Shown: positions 4,480-9,941 of the stretch, one piece after another
How the letters are laid out: every line of letters starts with the position of its first letter
Position numbering within the stretch: the stretch's first letter is position 1
Source of the DNA: Chloroflexota bacterium
GTDB lineage: Bacteria; Chloroflexota; Anaerolineae; Anaerolineales; Villigracilaceae
NCBI GenBank assembly: GCA_016191895.1
Contig: JACPVD010000322.1
Location: 1 to 9,941, forward strand
Length of the DNA stretch: 9,941 nucleotides
Reading direction: 5' to 3'
Translations under genes and position numbers: made by a program
Notes under the pieces: generated by a model
Told to the model about the DNA's origin: nothing
The model's database searches: none
The model's input: only the letters and a program-made list of their open reading frames with translations

Positions 4480-6837
4480 ATGACCGAACAAACCCCTTCC
4501 CCTGAACAGCCTGTCCAGCCTCAAAACCGCTCCACCGGCGCGATGATTCTCTTTGCGTTGTTTGCCCTGCCGATGCCGTTATGTTTGTTTATTTATCATT
4601 TCATTCTATGGTCAACGGAACAGAGCGCGATCATTTCGTCGAGCATGAAAAACCTCATATGGGCGGGGCCGATCGGACTTGCGCTTCAAACCATTTTGCT
4701 GGCTCTTGTCACAGGCTTGCTCTGGCGATTCACAAAAGACGATCGATTCAAGCCGGTCTATGCGGGTATGTTCGGCGCGGCATCGATCGGGTTTCCTGCG
4801 TTGATACTGCGTGCGCTTGGCCCCAACAACGATCAATTCGGGTTTGCGACGCAATTTATTCTTTGTGCCATCGGCGCGATCATCGTGATGCGCCTGAAGA
4901 AAAACAGGATTGAATGGGATCGCGCTTCGCTTCCCTTTGGGCTGGTCGTCGCGGGAATCGGCTTCGCGCCGTTCGCGATCTACGGCTCGTTTGGTTCTCC
5001 CGGCGATGCGTTCCTGAGTCTGCTTGCAAGCCTTGCGTTTGGATTCTTTGCCGCATTACTGATGGAATCGTCGACCGGCAACCTGTTTCTGGATGGACTG
5101 GGAATCGGCGCGGTATTGGCGCTGCTTGCATCGGCCATCGGTTACGACGGCTCGCAATTGCTGCTGCTTGCGATCCTTCCATCGTTTGCGTTTGCCGTCG
5201 CCGCGGTGATGCCTTCCAAATTTGCGACAGCCGCGGCAGTGTCATTGCTTGCGTTTGCGGGGCTTGCGTTATTCGATCCCACCGAGTTGACCATTGTATT
5301 GGGCGATGTTGCCGGGGTTGCGGTCAAGGCTGGGAGTTATGCGATTCTCATCGGGTGGGTCACAAGCGTCGTCGCGCTGATTCTGCGTTTCGCAACGGGA
5401 TCAGGTTCAAGCGCCGCCCTGAGCCGGTCGAAGGGGTCAGCGACGAAGCGGGCGGTGGGTTGGGCCGGGGCCGTCGCCACGTGGATGTTCGTCATCGGGG
5501 TGTTTTTCCTGTTGGGCAACCCGGGGAATTACGGCGACCGTCTCTTCGTCATTTTGAAAGGGCAGGTCGATCTTTCCGATATCGAGGACATCGAAGACCG
5601 TGAAACGAGATTGACCGCGGCCTACGAACAATTGACAACCCATGCAAACACAACGCAGGCCGACCTGCGCCGGTTCCTCGACAGGGCCGGCGTGGAATAT
5701 ACGCCGTATTATCTGGAAAACGCGATGGAAGTGCGCGGCGGACTTTTGGTACGGATGTATTTGACGACCCACCCCGAAGTGGACCGAGTCATTCCCAGCC
5801 CGCGCCTGCGCGCTGTTCCTGACGATTCTCCCTCCCCGGGATTTTTTACCGAGATCGATGGAGCCCCGCAATGGAACATCACGATGATCGGCGCGGACAA
5901 AGTCTGGGATGAATTCGACGCGCGGGGCAAGGGCATCATCGTCGGGCAATCGGATTCGGGCGTGGATGGAACGCATCCCGCGATCAACGAACAGTATCGT
6001 GGTTTCAACAAAGGCGATGATTACAACTGGTTCGATCCCTGGGATGGCACAACATCACCCAACGACGAAGGCGGGCATGGCACGCACACAATGGGAACGA
6101 TTCTCGGCAGGGACGGAATCGGCGTCGCACCCGAAGCACAATGGATCGGCTGTGCAAACCTCGATCGCAACCTTGCAAATCCCGCGCTGTACCTTGACTG
6201 CATGCAGTTTATGCTTGCGCCCTTTCCGCATGGCGGCGATCCGTTTACCGACGGCGACCCGACGAAGGCCGCGCATGTGATGAACAACTCATGGGGATGC
6301 CCATCCATCGAAGGCTGTGACGCAAACGCGCTGAAACAAGCGGCGGATAACCTGCGTCACGCGGGAATCTTTGTGGTGGTCTCAACGGGCAACGATGGAC
6401 CGGAATGTTCCACGGTTGAAGCGCCGCTGTCTTTGTATGATTCTGTTTTCTCCGTCGGCGCGATCGACCGGTTTGGAAACATGGCCGATTTCAGCAGCCG
6501 CGGACCCGTTACCGCGGATGGGTCAGGCCGGACGAAGCCCGATATCGTCGCGCCGGGTGTGGACATTCTTTCCTCCCTGCCCGAAGGGACATACGGCGAA
6601 AACCGCGGCACCTCGATGGCGGGACCGCATTTGGTTGGCGCGGTGGCCCTGATCTGGTCGGCGCAGCCAAATCTCATCGGCGACATCGGCGCAACCGAAC
6701 AACTCATCATCGATACGGCGAAGCCTTATACCGGCGATACGTCTGTGGGATGTTTCAGCGGCGACTCTCCAAGCAATGCTTATGGCTACGGCATCGTGGA
6801 TGTATATGAAGCGGTGAAGAAAGCGCTGGGGAAATAG
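4480..6837 (+). CDS. Membrane-anchored subtilisin-like serine protease (S8, bacillopeptidase F-like) with polytopic N-terminus
   Basis: A 785-aa protein in three parts. Residues 20-345 are hydrophobic, with roughly 11 predicted membrane segments (about 20-44, 60-82, 93-113, 122-138, 152-170, 175-195, 205-220, 226-243, 247-265, 285-304, 327-345). Residues 366-446 resemble a subtilase propeptide (TTQADLRRFLDRAGVEYTP..., VDRVIPSPRLR). Residues 465-783 are the peptidase. The triad is Asp492 (SDSGVDGTHP), His533 (GGHGTHTMG) and Ser712 (GTSMAGPH), with oxyanion Asn638 (VSTGNDGP). WFDPWDGTTSPNDEGGHGTH and NNSWGCPS are typical of the bacillopeptidase F-like subfamily. All catalytic residues are intact, so an active endopeptidase is expected; an odd number of passes would place it outside the membrane. 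ATG 4480 follows AAGGA (4467-4471). Ordinary secreted S8 enzymes carry one signal peptide, so this membrane module is unusual. Its role, whether sensing, anchoring or transport, is unknown. Confidence 0.93.
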   Translation: MTEQTPSPEQPVQPQNRSTGAMILFALFALPMPLCLFIYHFILWSTEQSAIISSSMKNLIWAGPIGLALQTILLALVTGLLWRFTKDDRFKPVYAGMFGAASIGFPALILRALGPNNDQFGFATQFILCAIGAIIVMRLKKNRIEWDRASLPFGLVVAGIGFAPFAIYGSFGSPGDAFLSLLASLAFGFFAALLMESSTGNLFLDGLGIGAVLALLASAIGYDGSQLLLLAILPSFAFAVAAVMPSKFATAAAVSLLAFAGLALFDPTELTIVLGDVAGVAVKAGSYAILIGWVTSVVALILRFATGSGSSAALSRSKGSATKRAVGWAGAVATWMFVIGVFFLLGNPGNYGDRLFVILKGQVDLSDIEDIEDRETRLTAAYEQLTTHANTTQADLRRFLDRAGVEYTPYYLENAMEVRGGLLVRMYLTTHPEVDRVIPSPRLRAVPDDSPSPGFFTEIDGAPQWNITMIGADKVWDEFDARGKGIIVGQSDSGVDGTHPAINEQYRGFNKGDDYNWFDPWDGTTSPNDEGGHGTHTMGTILGRDGIGVAPEAQWIGCANLDRNLANPALYLDCMQFMLAPFPHGGDPFTDGDPTKAAHVMNNSWGCPSIEGCDANALKQAADNLRHAGIFVVVSTGNDGPECSTVEAPLSLYDSVFSVGAIDRFGNMADFSSRGPVTADGSGRTKPDIVAPGVDILSSLPEGTYGENRGTSMAGPHLVGAVALIWSAQPNLIGDIGATEQLIIDTAKPYTGDTSVGCFSGDSPSNAYGYGIVDVYEAVKKALGK
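5417..5435. repeat. REP-like palindromic motif within the protease coding sequence
   Basis: CCCTGAGCCGGTCGAAGGG closely resembles the widespread dispersed bacterial motif CCCTGAGCTTGTCGAAGGG (reverse CCCTTCGACAAGCTCAGGG), recalled from general knowledge of environmental genomes. It is read in frame as part of SAALSRSKGSATKR, the polar loop between the last two predicted membrane segments. It looks like an inserted repeat tolerated in a loop. Confidence 0.55.
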
Positions 6838-6846
6838 GAGTTGTAG

Positions 6847-6951
6847 TGCATCGCATATCATCCCCGTATGGAGACCACACGAGTAGGTTGTTTCTGATTA
6901 ACGAGGAGAATCTACGGGTAAACAATATCCCATTAATGTTGGTGCGATGCA
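6847..6951. repeat. Nested inverted repeat in the leader of the LysE-family gene
   Basis: TGCATCGCA (6847-6855) pairs perfectly with TGCGATGCA (6943-6951). Inside it CCCGTA (6863-6868) pairs with TACGGG (6913-6918). A smaller possible stem is GAGAC/GTTTC (6871-6875, 6890-6894). The element fills the 109-bp protease-exporter gap, and its right arm covers the upstream ATG (6947) of the exporter. A Shine-Dalgarno-like GAGGAG at 6903-6908 has no start codon at normal spacing. It could be a structured leader that occludes initiation, or a dispersed palindromic element; I recognise no known riboswitch. Confidence 0.55.
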
Positions 6952-7573
6952 TCCTCACACCGTAAACATGTGGTTTTATCTTCTTCAAGGAATCGGTTTC
7001 GGCTTTGCTGCGGCGTCGCAACCGGGGCCATTCCAGACCTACATTATTTCGCAAACCCTCATAAGCGGCTGGAGGCGGACTCTCCCCGCAGCTCTTGCGC
7101 CTCTTGTGAGTGATGGGCCGATCATTTTGCTCTGTGTGTTTGCGTTGAGTCAGATCCCTGAATGGATGCAACGCGGACTCTACTTTGCCGGCGGGCTTTT
7201 TATTTTATATCTTTCGTATGGCGCATGCAAGTCATGGGTGAATTTTGATCCATTGCTCTCCGCTCCCGAATCTGGAACACAGCAAAGCGTGCTCAAAGCT
7301 GCATTGATGAATGCACTCAGCCCCGGCCCCTACATTTTTTGGACTCTGGTCACAGGTCCTATATTGCTCAGAGGCTGGCGGGAAACACCGATATATGGGA
7401 TCGGTTTTTTGGCGGGGTTTTATGTAACCATTGTCGGCAGTCTTGCCGCGATCATTCTTGTGTTTGGAACTGCCGCGCGCATGGGGCCAAAGTTCAATCG
7501 CGCATTGTTGGGTATCTCTGCGGTTGCGTTATTTGTTTTTGGATTGTATCAACTTTGGCTGGGGATTTTTTAA
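6947..7573 (+). CDS. LysE/RhtB-family amino acid exporter-like protein
   Basis: A 208-aa membrane protein with about six hydrophobic segments (near residues 9-25, 46-68, 76-93, 118-140, 149-173, 185-206). The family signature is the first-helix motif AASQPGPFQ (residues 22-30), echoed in the second half by NALSPGPYIFW (123-132). This reflects the internal duplication of LysE-type transporters, which export amino acids or similar small molecules using the proton gradient. Substrate is not predictable. The start is uncertain. ATG 6947 gives the longest frame, but ATG 6968 (MWFYLLQG) places the PGP motif where relatives have it. Neither has a clear ribosome-binding site. A 9-codon open frame (6936-6965, MLVRCILTP) ends two bases before ATG 6968 and might affect initiation. 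It lies downstream of the protease in the same orientation, perhaps cotranscribed. Confidence 0.88.
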   Translation: MHPHTVNMWFYLLQGIGFGFAAASQPGPFQTYIISQTLISGWRRTLPAALAPLVSDGPIILLCVFALSQIPEWMQRGLYFAGGLFILYLSYGACKSWVNFDPLLSAPESGTQQSVLKAALMNALSPGPYIFWTLVTGPILLRGWRETPIYGIGFLAGFYVTIVGSLAAIILVFGTAARMGPKFNRALLGISAVALFVFGLYQLWLGIF

Positions 7574-7608
7574 AACTTTGCGTCTTTGTGCCTTTGCGTT
7601 TAAAAAAT
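7565..7608. repeat. CTTTGCG heptamer array framed by an A/T inverted repeat
   Basis: Three heptamers, CTTTGCG (7576), CTTTGTG (7584) and CTTTGCG (7592), repeat every 8 nt. They sit between ATTTTTTAAA (7565-7574) and its perfect complement TTTAAAAAAT (7599-7608). The array occupies the 45-bp convergent gap between the exporter and the glycosyltransferase, and the left arm overlaps the exporter stop codon. The A/T-only stem with U-runs on either strand could aid bidirectional termination, but it lacks a GC-rich stem. The heptamer is shared with 1545-1610, where spacing is 9 nt. Confidence 0.65.
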
Positions 7609-7618
7609 TAACGCCCGC

Positions 7619-9208
7619 CTACCACTGAAGAATTATCTTCACCTTATCCCACTTCACGTCCGGCGAAACCTTCAATAAATACAGTTTCGCATCATTGTAT
7701 TTGACGCGCACATAGTAATCCTCCGCCCATGCGGAAAGTTTCTGTGTGCCCCAATCGAACTCCTGCACATAGGTGGGCATCAGGGTCTGGATCGAATAGG
7801 TCAAGTCGTATTTGTTGTGTCCCGGCATGCTGTTCATGCCGAACCCCGCGCTTTGACCCGATACATCAGGCGGCAGGCTCGCAATGTAGGGGTCGGACTT
7901 GCCCAGAAAGTCTATCGCCTTGCGATCGAGATAATAGGGAAGCGTGCCGCCCCAAAAGACTCCGATGGTCGCTTCTTCATCGGTCAGGTCGGCGAGCGCG
8001 ATGGCGGCTTCCACGTGGGCGCGGGCATAGTTGTTCTGGTAAATGTCATGCGTGAACAGGAATTCCCCGGCGAAGCGGAAATTTGCAAAAACCATTCCGA
8101 TCAATGAAAGCGCAAGGACCACTGGGAATTGTGTCTGTTTTGTTTTGACACATCGATCCGCGATCTCGAAACAGGCGAATGCAAAAAGCAAAAGCAGGAA
8201 GGGCATGGTTGCCGATGTCATGCGCCAGTAATTCCAGGCGTCGCCGCCGACGTAGATTTGATAGGCAACCGAGGCAAGGAACAAGCCAAAGAGGCAAAAT
8301 CTTTCGCGCGTAGGTTTCAAGATCAAGCCAGTGATTGCTACCAATAAAATAACCCCCGTCTCTTTCAGGAACGGCAGGGTGAATCCGATTCCGTTTTGCA
8401 GGCGTTCGCCCAATGCCATGCCGGTCAGTTTCAGGATGTAGGTGTTGGGGACGATTTCGCCGTAGTAGAAAAGGCGAAAAGATGATTGACCGAGGACAAA
8501 GGCCGAATACAAGAGTCCCGCCGCAAGGAAAAGGTAAACTTTTTGTTGTCCTTGTTTCAGGGTTGGAAGTAAATAAAAGAACCCCAGCGCGGCAAAGATC
8601 ATGGAGTCGTTGCGTGTGAGGAAGGCCAGGCCGAAGTGGATGGACATCCACCAGAGATGTTTTTGCTCCAATGTTTCAGCATATTTCAGCGAGCATAAAA
8701 CTCCCGCCGCGAGAAGGACCGCAAGCAGGCCGGTTTCCATTCCCATCAACGACCAGAAATTCAGCGGGTAATACAGCAGGATCAAGGCAAAAAGCAAATA
8801 CCCCGCGATTCTCTCTTTCGTCTGGTTCAGGATTTGGAAAATGTTCAAGGCAAGGAACGCCGCGCCCAGCGAAAAGAAAATTCCCGTCAATTGGATCGCC
8901 AGCACGGCATATCGTTTCTCAAAGAGCAGTGTCGCCAGCGACATGACCAGCGTCATCAACAGGTTGGTGTATCCCTCCACCCGTTGACCGGGATTCCAGA
9001 CGAGGCCGTTGCCGTGGGAAAAATTCCACGCATAACGCATGGAAATCATCGCATCGTCGAAGAGATTGAAGTAACGCCGCCCGTCGCTTGCTATATAGGA
9101 TGAATGATAAATGAACGCCAGCGCCCATCCAATGAACAGCGCGGAGATCACCACCAGGACTTGATTTTGTTTTACAAAGACGCGGGGCGAATCGAACATT
9201 GGGATCAT
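7619..9208 (-). CDS. GT-C fold membrane glycosyltransferase (AftB/GT89-like)
   Basis: A 529-aa polytopic protein with about 11-12 hydrophobic segments between residues 16 and 378, then a C-terminal domain of about 150 residues (385-529) expected on the outer face. The first extracytoplasmic loop holds the DD motif ([14 protein letters not shown], Asp51-Asp52), followed by [17 protein letters not shown]. Together these resemble arabinofuranosyltransferase AftB and related GT-C enzymes. Supporting motifs are [14 protein letters not shown] (248-261), [10 protein letters not shown] (321-330) and PGHNKYDL (462-469). GT-C enzymes transfer sugars from polyprenyl-phosphate donors onto glycans, lipids or proteins outside the membrane; donor and acceptor here are unknown. 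ATG 9208 overlaps the stop of the upstream M1 peptidase gene as ATGA, and no Shine-Dalgarno is apparent, so translational coupling is likely. An alternative start is Met4. Assignment to the GT-C superfamily is firm, to GT89 less so. Confidence 0.8.
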   Translation of the reverse strand: MIPMFDSPRVFVKQNQVLVVISALFIGWALAFIYHSSYIASDGRRYFNLFDDAMISMRYAWNFSHGNGLVWNPGQRVEGYTNLLMTLVMSLATLLFEKRYAVLAIQLTGIFFSLGAAFLALNIFQILNQTKERIAGYLLFALILLYYPLNFWSLMGMETGLLAVLLAAGVLCSLKYAETLEQKHLWWMSIHFGLAFLTRNDSMIFAALGFFYLLPTLKQGQQKVYLFLAAGLLYSAFVLGQSSFRLFYYGEIVPNTYILKLTGMALGERLQNGIGFTLPFLKETGVILLVAITGLILKPTRERFCLFGLFLASVAYQIYVGGDAWNYWRMTSATMPFLLLLFAFACFEIADRCVKTKQTQFPVVLALSLIGMVFANFRFAGEFLFTHDIYQNNYARAHVEAAIALADLTDEEATIGVFWGGTLPYYLDRKAIDFLGKSDPYIASLPPDVSGQSAGFGMNSMPGHNKYDLTYSIQTLMPTYVQEFDWGTQKLSAWAEDYYVRVKYNDAKLYLLKVSPDVKWDKVKIILQW

Positions 9209-9941
9209 GAACCAGTCAACAGGTCGGAAAGAGGCGGAAGAATTCCCTTGTAAAGCCAGTCATTGAAGAATTCGCTCAATTCCTTTTTACTGACTTCCTC
9301 TGCGATGGAGATGAAGTCTTCGGTGGTCGCGTTGCCGTTCTTATACCGCTCATGGTAGGTTTTCAGAATCTCGAAGAAAGTTTCATCGCCCACTTCGAGC
9401 CGCAGGGCATGGAGCGTCAGGCCGCCCCATTCGTACACGCCGGAGTTGAACAGGTCATCAGCGGGCGGATCTCCCGGCGGGGTACCCGTGTCATCGTATT
9501 CATCCACAACCGAATACAGGTATTCGACGTATTCATCCAGCCCGTCCTGTCCATAAAGGTGTTCGTACCATAAGGCTTCGGCATAGGTGGCAAATCCCTC
9601 ATTGAGCCAGATGTCGCCCCAGTCCGCAAGGCTGACGCTGTCGCCAAACCATTGATGCGCCAGTTCATGCGCCACAACCAGTTCCGTTTCCTCCACGTCG
9701 TCCACGTCGATCATGTCGATTCCAAAAATGGACAGCGTCTGATTTTCCAGCGCCGCGCCAAATTCGGTATCCATCACCAGCGCGCCGTACACGTCGAAGG
9801 GATACGGACCGAACAATTCGCTGAAGTAATCGATCATCCTGCCCTGCCGCGCAAATGGCTCGCGGACATTTTCTTCCAGCCCGGTGGAATAATAATTTCG
9901 AATGGGAACGCCGCCTTCAGCTTCCATTGTTTCGATATCGA
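9205..9941 (-). CDS. M1 family zinc metallopeptidase (aminopeptidase N-like), 5'-truncated
   Basis: This is the C-terminal part of a gluzincin aminopeptidase; the frame stays open to the right edge (DIET before the Met at 9927), so the gene starts beyond the window. Numbering from that Met, the zinc site is His87 and His91 in [10 protein letters not shown], with Glu88 catalytic. The third ligand is Glu110 in WLNEGFATY, exactly 19 residues after the second His. [10 protein letters not shown] (57-66) stands at the GAMEN exopeptidase motif, and Tyr165 in [13 protein letters not shown] fits the catalytic Tyr. All key residues are intact, so it should cleave N-terminal residues from peptides. Only a short helical tail (to LLTGS) follows, as in short M1 members lacking the large ERAP1-type C-terminal domain. 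The region is notably acidic. Secretion signals, if any, lie outside the window. It overlaps the glycosyltransferase gene by four bases. Confidence 0.94.
   Translation of the reverse strand, partial: DIETMEAEGGVPIRNYYSTGLEENVREPFARQGRMIDYFSELFGPYPFDVYGALVMDTEFGAALENQTLSIFGIDMIDVDDVEETELVVAHELAHQWFGDSVSLADWGDIWLNEGFATYAEALWYEHLYGQDGLDEYVEYLYSVVDEYDDTGTPPGDPPADDLFNSGVYEWGGLTLHALRLEVGDETFFEILKTYHERYKNGNATTEDFISIAEEVSKKELSEFFNDWLYKGILPPLSDLLTGS

Noticed and set aside
4914..5603. 229-aa open frame on the plus strand
   Set aside because: It overlaps the protease in another frame; it is rich in Arg, Cys and Gly, which is typical of an out-of-frame read of GC-rich codons.
5437..5976. 179-aa open frame on the minus strand
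   Set aside because: It is antisense to the protease gene, with no motif and histidine/arginine-rich shadow composition.
6847..6951. Integron attC site
   Set aside because: The ends do not match the RYYYAAC/GTTRRRY core sites, and no integrase or cassette array is present.
6847..6951. Lysine riboswitch ahead of the LysE-family gene
   Set aside because: The region is too short and lacks the recognisable L-box core; only generic stems are visible.

Overview
This window looks like chromosomal DNA from an uncultured bacterium. Moderately GC-rich codons, tandem COG1233 oxidoreductases, a YczE-type membrane protein, a membrane-tethered subtilase and many short dispersed palindromes would suit Chloroflexota (Anaerolineae-like). 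That placement is inference; no rRNA or marker gene is present. Coding density is high, with eight protein genes and no gap above 130 bases. I see no tRNA, rRNA, CRISPR array, transposase or phage gene.

Layout. Bases 1-3124 (+) hold two tandem FAD-dependent oxidoreductases of the phytoene desaturase/PYROXD2-like superfamily. The first is cut by the left edge, and a heptamer-based palindrome separates them. A GNAT acetyltransferase (3154-3606, -) converges on them. A 125-bp divergent spacer, containing a cloverleaf-like inverted-repeat element, leads to a YczE-type membrane protein (3732-4376, +). Two related hairpins follow, then a 785-aa polytopic subtilisin-like protease (4480-6837, +). A nested inverted repeat precedes a LysE/RhtB-family exporter (6947-7573, +). 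A short convergent spacer with another heptamer array separates this from a minus-strand pair: a GT-C membrane glycosyltransferase (7619-9208) and, upstream of it, an M1 zinc metallopeptidase (9205-9941, cut by the right edge). Those two overlap by four bases (ATGA) and are probably co-translated.

How the genes work together. The theme is largely membrane and cell-envelope: surface proteolysis (S8 and M1), small-molecule export (LysE), an integral membrane protein (YczE-like) and lipid-linked glycan transfer (GT-C). The tandem oxidoreductases probably act on related hydrophobic or conjugated substrates. Apart from the oxidoreductase pair and the M1/GT-C pair, nothing shows that the genes form one pathway.

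The most unusual content is the repeat biology. Several different short palindromic or heptamer-periodic elements occupy the intergenic spacers, and some repeat-like patches lie in frame inside genes, notably the second oxidoreductase and the protease. I found no convincing new defence, conflict or biosynthetic system. The best leads are the polytopic-membrane subtilase architecture and the intragenic repeat patches.
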